From positions 62,001 to 126,000 of the forward strand of contig CAYYXG010000001.1 of assembly GCA_964475595.1 (NCBI GenBank): DNA of 64,000 nucleotides, in the 5' to 3' direction. The notes below the pieces were generated by a model. It saw only the letters and a list, made by a program, of their open reading frames with translations, was not told where the DNA came from and made no database searches. Position 1 is the first letter of the stretch. Each line of letters opens with the position of its first letter. This DNA comes from RGEC01 sp964475595. GTDB taxonomy: Bacteria > Bacteroidota > Bacteroidia > NS11-12g > UBA955. The position numbers were made by a program, and so were the translations under genes. Positions 16,820 through 24,303 of this stretch are shown here, piece by piece.

Positions 16820-19036
16820 ATGCAAGCCGCCACCATCGAACAGGCCAAACAGCTCGGCCTTTTGGAAGAAGAATTTCACAAAATATGTCAGATCCTTGGG
16901 CGTGAACCCAATTTTACTGAAATCAGCGTTTACTCTGTGATGTGGAGTGAGCATTGCAGTTATAAAAACTCCATCACCTGGCTAAAGACGCTTCCCCGTG
17001 AGGGAAGTAAAATGCTAGCTGCTGCCGGTGAAGAAAACGCAGGTTTGGTGGATATTGGCGATGGTCTTGCCTGTTGTTTTAAAATAGAAAGCCATAACCA
17101 TCCAAGCGCCATTGAGCCCTATCAGGGGGCTGCAACCGGCGTGGGCGGAATTAATCGCGATATTTTTTCTATGGGTGCAAGACCCATTGCTCAGCTTAAC
17201 AGTCTGCGATTTGGAAATCTAAAAACCGATCGCACCAAATGGCTGATGAAAGGCGTGGTAAAAGGCATTGGCGATTATGGCAATGCCTTTGGTATTCCTA
17301 CGGTGGGCGGAGAAGTCTATTTCGATGATTGCTACGAGCAAAACAACCTCGTAAACGCCATGAGCGTGGGGATTGTACCCGTAGGCAAAAGCATTTCTGC
17401 GGCGGCAGGCCCTCCCGGTAATCCTGTGTATATTTTTGGTTCTGCCACCGGAAAAGACGGTATTCACGGTGCCGCATTCGCCAGCAAGGATATGAGTGAA
17501 GACAGTATTCAGGATTTACCCAGCGTGCAGGTGGGTGATCCATTCTGGGAAAAGCTCATTCTTGAAGCCACCATGGAACTCATTGAAACCGGGGCTGTGG
17601 TAGGCATGCAGGATATGGGTGCAGCGGGTATTACCTGTTCAACCAGTGAAATGAGTGCCAAAAGCGGCGTGGGTATGGATGTATGGCTGGATAAAGTCCC
17701 CATGCGACAAGCCGATATGAAGGCCTGGGAATTGCTGCTGAGCGAGAGCCAGGAACGTATGCTGGTGGTGGTGCAGAAAGGCATGGAGCAAAAGGCCATT
17801 GAGGTTTTTGAAAAATGGGAAATTTCGTATGCGCATATTGGTGAAGTTACTGATTCCGGCAGGGTTCGTTATTACATGAATGGGGTGCTGGAAGGCGATA
17901 TTCCTGCTGAGAGTCTGGTGCTGGGCGGTGGTGCTCCGGTGTATAAAAGAGAGTGGACAATCCCCGCATATTTTGCGGAGATTAGTAAATTTTCTTTGGA
18001 TTCTATTAGTGATATTTCCTTGGAACAAGCCCGCGAAGCAGCCCTGAAACTCTGCGCCGAACCCAACATTGCCAGCAAGCGCTGGGTGTATGAGCAATAC
18101 GACAGCATGGTGGGAACCGTAAACCAAAGCACCAACAAACCCAGCGATGCCGCTGTGGTGATGGTAAAAGGTACCAACAAGAGTCTGGCACTAACCGTGG
18201 ATTGCAACAGCCGCTACATTTTTGCCGATCCCGATAAGGGTACCCAGATAGCCGTAGCCGAAGCCGCCAGAAACATCCGCGTTACCGGTGGCGTGCCAAC
18301 AGGTGTTACCAACTGTCTCAATTTTGGTAATCCATATAACACAGAGGTTTATTATCAGTTCAAACACGCCATTGACGGCATGGGTAAAGCCTGCCGTAAG
18401 TTTGATACACCAGTTACAGGGGGTAATGTGAGTTTCTACAACCAAAGTACCAACGGCAATGCGGTGTACCCAACCCCAACCATAGGGATGGTGGGCATCA
18501 TAGAAAAACCGGAACACCGAATGACCTTGGATTTCAAAGCCCCCGGCGATTTGATTTATCTGGTAGGCAAAGCCCACAATGACTTAGGCAGCAGCCAGTA
18601 TCTGGCAAAGCTGAAAGGGGTAGAATACAGCCCTTGTCCCCATTTCGAACTGGATGAGGAATATGCAGTGCAGATGGCGGTTTATGGTGCAATCACCAGC
18701 GGTTTATTGCAAAGCGCCCACGACATCAGCGAAGGCGGATTGTTTGTGGCCGCGCTGGAAAGCGCCATGGCAGGTAAACTTGGCTTTGATGTCTGCACCC
18801 TGAGCGGCATGCGCAACGATGCCTGGCTGTTTGGCGAAAGCCAGAGCCGGGTGCTGGTGAGTGTTTCAGCAGATAAGAAAGCAGCGTTTGAAACTGCTAT
18901 GCAACAGGCAGGCGTTAGCGCAATGCATATTGGCACCGTACAAACCGCCGGAGTGGTGGTGAACGGCAACAGCTGGGGTGAGGTAAGCGATTTTGCAACG
19001 CCTTATAATACTGTTATAGTCGAAGCCATCGGCTGA
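16820..19036 (+). CDS. purL: Phosphoribosylformylglycinamidine synthase, PurL subunit
   Basis: About 738 residues, the size of the small bacterial PurL that works with PurS and PurQ. It catalyses the ATP-dependent conversion of FGAR to FGAM in purine synthesis. Visible signatures are W-S-E-H-C-S-Y near residue 37, S-H-N-H-P-S-A-I-E-P-Y-Q-G-A-A-T-G-V-G-G near 77 (ATP/Mg binding), D-M-G-A-A-G-I-T in the first half, and G-G-N-V-S-F-Y-N and A-H-D-I-S-E-G-G in the second AIRS-like half. The start at 16820 is chosen because the conserved N-terminus begins there and the -7 box sits just before it. Neither purQ nor purS is adjacent. Confidence 0.95.
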   Translation: MQAATIEQAKQLGLLEEEFHKICQILGREPNFTEISVYSVMWSEHCSYKNSITWLKTLPREGSKMLAAAGEENAGLVDIGDGLACCFKIESHNHPSAIEPYQGAATGVGGINRDIFSMGARPIAQLNSLRFGNLKTDRTKWLMKGVVKGIGDYGNAFGIPTVGGEVYFDDCYEQNNLVNAMSVGIVPVGKSISAAAGPPGNPVYIFGSATGKDGIHGAAFASKDMSEDSIQDLPSVQVGDPFWEKLILEATMELIETGAVVGMQDMGAAGITCSTSEMSAKSGVGMDVWLDKVPMRQADMKAWELLLSESQERMLVVVQKGMEQKAIEVFEKWEISYAHIGEVTDSGRVRYYMNGVLEGDIPAESLVLGGGAPVYKREWTIPAYFAEISKFSLDSISDISLEQAREAALKLCAEPNIASKRWVYEQYDSMVGTVNQSTNKPSDAAVVMVKGTNKSLALTVDCNSRYIFADPDKGTQIAVAEAARNIRVTGGVPTGVTNCLNFGNPYNTEVYYQFKHAIDGMGKACRKFDTPVTGGNVSFYNQSTNGNAVYPTPTIGMVGIIEKPEHRMTLDFKAPGDLIYLVGKAHNDLGSSQYLAKLKGVEYSPCPHFELDEEYAVQMAVYGAITSGLLQSAHDISEGGLFVAALESAMAGKLGFDVCTLSGMRNDAWLFGESQSRVLVSVSADKKAAFETAMQQAGVSAMHIGTVQTAGVVVNGNSWGEVSDFATPYNTVIVEAIG

Positions 19037-19128
19037 TTCTAGACAAATATTTTCTTTTGAATTTTACTACTTGGTAAGAAAACTGCTGTAAAAATATCGG
19101 GAATGTGAAAAATGCGATTTACCGATAT

Positions 19129-19136
19129 TATCTTTG
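19129..19136 (+). promoter_or_regulatory. -7 box TATCTTTG before the Fic gene
   Basis: TATCTTTG five bases before the ATG at 19142. It falls inside the open frame if the earlier ATG at 19112 is used, which makes 19142 the likelier start and predicts a leaderless message. Confidence 0.6.
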
Positions 19137-19141
19137 TGGGG

Positions 19142-20077
19142 ATGAGAGAGTGGTGTCCGCTATATGGCTTGCCTCTTGAGCAGCAGTCCCGTATCCTTGA
19201 TAAGAAAACAAGGCTGGATGCGCTGCGTCCTTTTCAAAACGCGGCTCTTCAGCGTTTGCGGCAGGATATTTCCGTAGAATGGACCTACAATTCCAATAGC
19301 ATTGAAGGCAATACCCTCAGTCTGCGCGAAACCCGCGTGGTACTGCAGGATGGCCTCACCATTGGCGGTAAAACTATGCGCGAGCATTTTGAAGCGATTA
19401 ACCACCATAAAGCCATTGCCTGGCTGGAAGAGGTGGTTTGTCCGGGTAAAAACATCTCTGCTTCCGATATTCTCACCCTGCATGGCATGATCATGGCATC
19501 CATTGATGATGAATTCGGCGGCAGATTTCGCACCGGCAGGGTGCAAATTACCGGGGCCAATTTTATTCCGCCCAATCCGCTGAAAGTTCCTGAACTGCTG
19601 GATGAACTCATTGAATGGGTGCATCAAAATCCGCAAAAACTCGATCCTGTGGCACTGGCTGCTGTATTTCACCACCGATTCGTTTGGATACACCCCTTTT
19701 TCGATGGAAATGGCCGCACCGGCCGGCTTGCCATGAATCTTATCCTGATGGGGATGGGTTACCCGCCGCTAATTATCCTCCGTACAGACAGAGACAAATA
19801 TTATCGTGCGCTAAATGAGGCCAATCAGGGCAAGTTTGATAAGCTCATGTTGCTGTTTTTTCAGGGTGCCGAGCGCAGTTTTGAACTGTATCTTTCTGCT
19901 TTGGGCGATGGCTATGACGATTACCTTCCATTGGAACAAATTGCCAATGATCCAGCCGTGCCCTACGGTCAGGAATACCTGAGTCTGTTAGCAAGGCGCG
20001 GTGAGCTCGAAGCCTTTAAAGAAGGGCGGGTATGGTACAGTACCCAAAAAGCCGTTAAGCGATATATGGAAAGGTAG
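19142..20077 (+). CDS. Fic family protein (predicted AMP-transferase)
   Basis: About 311 residues. The Fic core motif H-P-F-F-D-G-N-G-R-T-G-R starts near residue 184; its His is the catalytic base and the anion-hole/Mg residues follow. An N-terminal inhibitory motif of the [S/T]xxxE[G/N] type is visible at about residues 51-56 (S-N-S-I-E-G), so this is a class II Fic enzyme whose alpha-inh helix restrains it. Such proteins usually transfer AMP to Ser, Thr or Tyr of target proteins, and some remove it. C-terminal residues about 260-311 may be a small winged-helix-like domain. No antitoxin-like gene is adjacent. The target is unknown. Confidence 0.88.
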   Translation: MREWCPLYGLPLEQQSRILDKKTRLDALRPFQNAALQRLRQDISVEWTYNSNSIEGNTLSLRETRVVLQDGLTIGGKTMREHFEAINHHKAIAWLEEVVCPGKNISASDILTLHGMIMASIDDEFGGRFRTGRVQITGANFIPPNPLKVPELLDELIEWVHQNPQKLDPVALAAVFHHRFVWIHPFFDGNGRTGRLAMNLILMGMGYPPLIILRTDRDKYYRALNEANQGKFDKLMLLFFQGAERSFELYLSALGDGYDDYLPLEQIANDPAVPYGQEYLSLLARRGELEAFKEGRVWYSTQKAVKRYMER

Positions 20078-20083
20078 GGGCAA

Positions 20084-20107
20084 TTTCACGACCTTTGTGT
20101 CGTGAAA
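20084..20107. promoter_or_regulatory. Perfect 9-bp inverted repeat spanning the oxidoreductase start
   Basis: Arms TTTCACGAC (20084-20092) and GTCGTGAAA (20099-20107) are perfect inverted repeats around a 6-base centre CTTTGT. The GTG start of the FAD oxidoreductase (20102) lies in the right arm. The position between Fic and the oxidoreductase would suit an operator or an mRNA hairpin that masks the start. No regulator can be named. Confidence 0.45.
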
Positions 20108-21073
20108 TCCCTGCCTAACCTATCATTTTGGGAGCAACAATGGCTAAAGAATGCCGATATTTTGATTATTGGTTCAGGAATGGTGGGGTTGCAAACCGCC
20201 CGCCACATTAAAAACCAATGGCCGCACCGCGAGGTATGGGTGATAGAACGCGCTCCCATGAGCCTGGGGGCAAGTACCCGAAATGCAGGTTTTGCCTGTT
20301 TTGGCAGCATGGGCGAAATTTTGGATGACATCAGTAGAACCGATGAAAACACGGCTTATGCCTTGTATGAAAAGCGATACAAAGGGCTTCAGCAACTGCT
20401 GGCCGATTTTGGTGAAACCGCTATTGGCTATGAAAAAACCGGGGGTTATGAGATTTTTACACCCGAAGATCTTGCGGAATACGAAACCATAGCCGCCAAT
20501 ATCGATAAGGTAAACAGCGCCCTTGAATCTGTGGCAGGCGAAAAGCCGTTTCAGCTGAAAAGCACATCCAAACTGGGCATGAAGGTGCTGGAAAACGGTG
20601 TTTATACCCCGCTGGAAGGCATGGTGCAAACCCACCTGCTATACAAAAAAGTGCAGGAAGCGNNNNNNNNNNNNNNNNNNNNNNNNNNNNNNNNNNNNNN
20701 NNNNNNNNNNNNNNNNNNNNNNNNNNNNNNNNNNNNNNNNNNNNNNNNNNNNNNNNNNNNNNTAGGAACCCGCATCCTCATTGGTGGTGGCCGCAACTTG
20801 GATTTTGAAGGTGAAACCACCCCCGAACTGGAAACGTCAAAACATATTACGCAATATCTGGAAAATTACCTCCGTGATGTGGTGGTGCCGGGTGAAACCT
20901 TTGAAATTGAACACCAATGGGCCGGAACCATGGGTATGCATCAAAACAGAACACCCATAGTTCAGCGAATGGATGAGGGGTTGTATGCCTGCGTACGAAT
21001 GGGTGGCATGGGTGTGGCTCTGAGTGCCGTGGTAAGTCGTGAAATGGCCGCATTGATGAAAGAAACGCAATAA
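20102..21073 (+). CDS. FAD-dependent oxidoreductase (DAO family), interrupted by assembly gap
   Basis: The GTG start gives MKSLPNLSFWE. An FAD-binding Rossmann motif (I-L-I-I-G-S-G-M-V-G-L near residue 18) and A-S-T-R-N-A-G-F-A-C-F-G show a DAO/glycine-oxidase-type flavoprotein, which usually oxidises amines or amino acids. The middle is lost in a run of 100 N (20663-20762). Coding resumes with G-T-R-I-L-I-G-G-G-R-N-L-D-F, a family landmark in the FAD-domain C-terminal half, and ends with G-M-G-V-A-L-S. Only about 290 residues are visible, against about 370-390 in relatives, so the missing DNA is probably longer than 100 bases. I cannot tell whether the real gene is intact. Confidence 0.82.
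   Translation: MKSLPNLSFWEQQWLKNADILIIGSGMVGLQTARHIKNQWPHREVWVIERAPMSLGASTRNAGFACFGSMGEILDDISRTDENTAYALYEKRYKGLQQLLADFGETAIGYEKTGGYEIFTPEDLAEYETIAANIDKVNSALESVAGEKPFQLKSTSKLGMKVLENGVYTPLEGMVQTHLLYKKVQEAXXXXXXXXXXXXXXXXXXXXXXXXXXXXXXXXXXGTRILIGGGRNLDFEGETTPELETSKHITQYLENYLRDVVVPGETFEIEHQWAGTMGMHQNRTPIVQRMDEGLYACVRMGGMGVALSAVVSREMAALMKETQ
20663..20762. other. Assembly gap of exactly 100 N
   Basis: A run of exactly 100 undetermined bases inside the FAD oxidoreductase gene. The round number is the usual placeholder for a gap of unknown length. Frame continuity across it is therefore accidental and carries no information. Confidence 0.99.
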
Positions 21074-21091
21074 TTGCGGCACTTTTTTTGA

Positions 21092-21099
21092 TATCTTTG
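21092..21099 (+). promoter_or_regulatory. -7 box TATCTTTG before the small secreted protein
   Basis: TATCTTTG four bases before the ATG at 21104, the same close spacing as other genes in the window. Predicts a leaderless or near-leaderless transcript. Confidence 0.6.
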
Positions 21100-21103
21100 A
21101 AAT

Positions 21104-21532
21104 ATGCGCAGTTTGTTTTTTATCTCATTGTTAGCCTGTAACGCAGTTTTGGCCCAGAAAAACGAGCAGGTGGAGGTGGAGCTCAAACGTGGCGATACCC
21201 TGCAGATAGGAAAGACAGGCGGTTCAGAGTTTAAGCATCTGGATATATACCGCAAAACCCGCTGGGCCGGGAATGAACCTGCTTATGATACGGCCACCGG
21301 TAATGGTTTTTTTCAATCTTTTTTTGCCACCGGCGATTTTGATGTGGCAGAACTTCCCAATGAATATGCAGGCCGCAAATTTGTGGTGCTGGGTGTGGAA
21401 GTACTCAACAATAAAAAAACCGGACAGCCCATGAATATTATGTACCTGCAGGGCGAAAACCCCAACATGATTATTTGGGTGGATTTTGACAAGGCGTTTG
21501 AAAGCGGTGAGTTGAAGTTATTACAGGATTGA
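21104..21532 (+). CDS. Small exported protein of unknown function
   Basis: 142 residues. The N-terminus is a signal peptide with a probable cleavage V-L-A-Q near residue 18; an L-L-A-C sequence at residue 12 could mimic a lipobox but lies very early. The mature part (about 124 residues) is rich in beta-prone and charged segments, with R-G-D-T-L-Q-I-G near the start, K-F-V-V-L-G-V-E-V-L in the middle and M-I-I-W-V-D-F-D at the end. I do not recognise a family. It sits between the FAD oxidoreductase and polX on the same strand, with its own promoter-like box. Confidence 0.75.
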   Translation: MRSLFFISLLACNAVLAQKNEQVEVELKRGDTLQIGKTGGSEFKHLDIYRKTRWAGNEPAYDTATGNGFFQSFFATGDFDVAELPNEYAGRKFVVLGVEVLNNKKTGQPMNIMYLQGENPNMIIWVDFDKAFESGELKLLQD

Positions 21533-21581
21533 ATTCCTTTATATTTGGAAATTTCCCTCTTTTTTCGTATATTCATATTTC

Positions 21582-23228
21582 ATGGACAACTACGACATAT
21601 CCTCCCTGCTGGGCACCTACGCCAAACTGGCCGAACTGCACGAAGAGAATCCTTTTAAAATTAAGGCGCTTTCAGCGGCGGCTTTCAATATTAAAAAGTT
21701 CAAGGATCCGTTGCAGAATATGAGCGATGAAACCCTCGCTGCACTTCCCGGTATTGGGAAAAGCGTGTTGTCTGCCATCAAAAACCTGTTGCAAACCGGC
21801 ACGTTTCCAGAACTGGAACAACTCATCGCCAAAACGCCTACTGGTGTGCTGGAAATGCTGAAAGTAAAAGGCCTTGGCCCCAAAAAAGTGGGCGTGATCT
21901 GGCGCAACATGGGCATCGAAACCATAGAAGATTTACTCGATGCATGCCGCGAGAATCGCCTAGTGGAATTTCCGGGTTTCGGCCTTAAAACACAGCATGA
22001 AATACAACAGGCCATTCAGTTTGCACTTAATGCCCGCGGATGGTTTCACTATGCCAGGGCGGAGGCGCCGGCCACGGAAATGTTGCAAAAAATCAGAACC
22101 CGGTTTCCTGCGTCACGCACAGAATTTACGGGTGACTTTCGCCGAAATGCCATAGTGCTGGACGCCATAGGCATATTAACTACCCTTACTGAAATAGAAA
22201 TATTGGAGTTTGCCACCACAAATCAACTGGAACGCAGCACCGATAACGAACTCAAATTCCGGGATACTAACGGATTTTTGTTTGCCTTCGAAACCACACC
22301 TGCAAGCGATTTTGAAAAGCAATGGTTTTTAGGAACCGGCTCTGCTGCCCATTTTCAGGCATTGGGTATGGATGAAAGCTCTACCATTCAAGGGCGAACA
22401 GAAGTTGAAATTTATCAGCAATTGGGTTTCCATTACATTTTGCCGGAAAGGAGAGAGGGTGTCGGAGAATTGCTATCCGCCGGAAAGGAAACCCTGATTG
22501 AATTCAAGGACCTGAAAGGTATTTTACACAACCATACTACCTACAGCGACGGGCTGCACAGCCTGCGGGAAATGGCCGAACATGCCAAAAAACTGGGCTA
22601 CGAATACCTGGGCATCTGCGATCACAGCCGCACTGCCGGTTATGCGCAGGGCCTGAGCAATGAAAAGGTTTTGAAGCAGATGGAAGAAATTGATGAACTG
22701 AATGCCGAACTGGCTCCCTTTCGCATATTCAAAGGCATCGAAAGTGATATTCTCAATGATGGTTCCCTGGATTACGAACCTGATTTGCTTGCGAAATTTG
22801 ATTTGATTGTGGCCAGTATTCATTCTCCATTAAATATGACCGAAGATCGCGCCATGCAACGCCTCATCAAAGCCATTGAAAATCCCTACACCCGCATTCT
22901 GGGGCATCCCACCGGTCGTTTGTTGCTGGTGCGAAAAGGTTATCCCGTAAACCACCGCTACCTGATTGATGCCTGCGCTGCCAATGGCGTGGCGATTGAG
23001 CTGAATGCCCATCCGTTTCGTTTAGATTTAGACTGGACTCACATTCCGTATGCACTTGAAAAAGGAGTACTTATCTCCATCAACCCCGATGCGCACGAAA
23101 AGGAAGGTTACCATGATATGTACTATGGCACCCTGGCTGCACGCAAGGGAGGACTCACCAAAGAAATGACACTCAATGCCAAAACCCTTGCGGAATTTGA
23201 ATCATGGCTGACTTTGAAAAGACCGTAA
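21582..23228 (+). CDS. polX: PolX-type protein: helix-hairpin-helix, degenerate polymerase, PHP domain
   Basis: 548 residues with bacterial PolX architecture. The N-terminal ~150 residues carry helix-hairpin-helix repeats (A-L-P-G-I-G-K-S and V-K-G-L-G-P-K-K-V). The nucleotidyltransferase region follows at about 165-320, and a PHP domain at about 315-548 has H-N-H-T-T-Y-S-D-G, C-D-H-S, G-I-E-S-D-I, S-I-H-S, G-H-P-T-G-R and N-P-D-A-H, the metal ligands of a 3'-5' exonuclease/AP-endonuclease. In the polymerase palm, the usual G-S-x-R-R ... G-D-x-D motif reads G-D-F-R-R ... L-D-A-I-G, so the two catalytic aspartates appear to be replaced by Ala and Gly. The protein is probably a PHP nuclease in DNA repair rather than an active polymerase. 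Confidence 0.88.
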   Translation: MDNYDISSLLGTYAKLAELHEENPFKIKALSAAAFNIKKFKDPLQNMSDETLAALPGIGKSVLSAIKNLLQTGTFPELEQLIAKTPTGVLEMLKVKGLGPKKVGVIWRNMGIETIEDLLDACRENRLVEFPGFGLKTQHEIQQAIQFALNARGWFHYARAEAPATEMLQKIRTRFPASRTEFTGDFRRNAIVLDAIGILTTLTEIEILEFATTNQLERSTDNELKFRDTNGFLFAFETTPASDFEKQWFLGTGSAAHFQALGMDESSTIQGRTEVEIYQQLGFHYILPERREGVGELLSAGKETLIEFKDLKGILHNHTTYSDGLHSLREMAEHAKKLGYEYLGICDHSRTAGYAQGLSNEKVLKQMEEIDELNAELAPFRIFKGIESDILNDGSLDYEPDLLAKFDLIVASIHSPLNMTEDRAMQRLIKAIENPYTRILGHPTGRLLLVRKGYPVNHRYLIDACAANGVAIELNAHPFRLDLDWTHIPYALEKGVLISINPDAHEKEGYHDMYYGTLAARKGGLTKEMTLNAKTLAEFESWLTLKRP

Positions 23229-23243
23229 CTTCGTACCGGGTTT

Positions 23244-24203
23244 ATGAAAATTCTGATTCTTCGCTTCAGTTCCATTGGTGATATTGTGCTCACAACGCCT
23301 GTGGTGCGCTGTTTGAAAGAACAGTTGCCGGAGGTGGAAATTCATTATGTCACGAAGCCCCAGTATGCGGGTATTCTGGAAGATAATCCCTATATAGATA
23401 AGGTAATAACCTTGCAAGGAGGTGTTTCATCGCTGGCAAAATCGCTTAGAAGTGAAAAATACACCGCAGTGGTGGATTTGCATGCCAATCTACGAACCCG
23501 GCTTCTTCGAACTTTGCTTCCCGGTGTGTCATTTCAGGTTTTTCGCAAACAAAACCTACGCAAATGGATGCTGGTGAAAAAACTCACCCGCAAACCCTGT
23601 GAACATGTGGTTTTGAGGTTTCTGGAAACAGTAAAAAAATGGGGGGTAACCTATGATGGAAGAGGGCTTGATTTTTTTATGTCAGATGCCCATCTTCCCG
23701 ATGGTCTTCCCGTGGATTTCATCGCCTATGCCATCGGCGGAACCTGGGGCACCAAGCGGATGCCGGAGGATAAAATGCTGGAACTGATTAACCGTTTGGA
23801 AAAACCAGTGGTATTGCTGGGCGATAAAAATGACAGTATTTTGGCAAATCGTTTGACTGCTAGTCTGAACGCTAAGGTTGTTAATTTATGTGGGCAGCTT
23901 TCGCTGCAACAGTCTGCTAGGGTTATAGACAAGGCGTCCCACCTGATTTCGCATGATACGGGCCTGATGCATATTGGTGCGGCATTAAACAAGCACATCA
24001 TTTCCATTTGGGGCAATACTACACCGGATTTTGGCATGGCTCCATTTTTTCCCTCAGCCCATAGCGGAAACAAGGATTTGATTGTAGAGGTGGAGGGATT
24101 GGCTTGCAGACCTTGCAGTAAAATTGGTTTTGATGCCTGTCCACATGGCCATTTTAAATGCATGAACAATCAGGATTTTTCGGAGATTGGCGCTAAAATC
24201 TGA
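23244..24203 (+). CDS. Glycosyltransferase family 9 (heptosyltransferase-like)
   Basis: 319 residues of the GT-B fold. The start MKILILRFSSIGDIVLTTPV is the GT9 N-terminal motif; H-D-T-G-L-M-H-I-G-A-A near residue 232 and I-W-G-N-T-T-P near 251 form the sugar-nucleotide site. Family members add heptose or related sugars to lipopolysaccharide core at the cytoplasmic membrane. The gene follows polX by 15 bases and may share its transcript. C-terminal Cys-rich segment C-R-P-C-S-K-I-G-F-D-A-C is seen in Bacteroidota homologues. Confidence 0.9.
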   Translation: MKILILRFSSIGDIVLTTPVVRCLKEQLPEVEIHYVTKPQYAGILEDNPYIDKVITLQGGVSSLAKSLRSEKYTAVVDLHANLRTRLLRTLLPGVSFQVFRKQNLRKWMLVKKLTRKPCEHVVLRFLETVKKWGVTYDGRGLDFFMSDAHLPDGLPVDFIAYAIGGTWGTKRMPEDKMLELINRLEKPVVLLGDKNDSILANRLTASLNAKVVNLCGQLSLQQSARVIDKASHLISHDTGLMHIGAALNKHIISIWGNTTPDFGMAPFFPSAHSGNKDLIVEVEGLACRPCSKIGFDACPHGHFKCMNNQDFSEIGAKI

Positions 24204-24263
24204 CACTTCAAAATAACCTTTTATCATCCTGGGTTTTTTCCTTGCAGTTCGTAATTTTTTCCG

Positions 24264-24271
24264 TATTTTCG
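24264..24271 (+). promoter_or_regulatory. -33/-7 promoter (TTG, 19 bases, TATTTTCG) before secDF
   Basis: TATTTTCG, a TAnnTTTG variant with C at the seventh base, preceded at 24242-24244 by TTG with a 19-base spacer. The start codon of secDF is 32 bases further on. Confidence 0.55.
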
Positions 24272-24303
24272 CGACTTCCTAAAAACCGCATTGACTCAAT
24301 CAC

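Noticed and set aside
17639..18127. 162-codon minus-strand open frame inside purL
   Set aside because: Fully antisense to a strongly conserved gene, with no start context and His/Phe-rich shadow composition.
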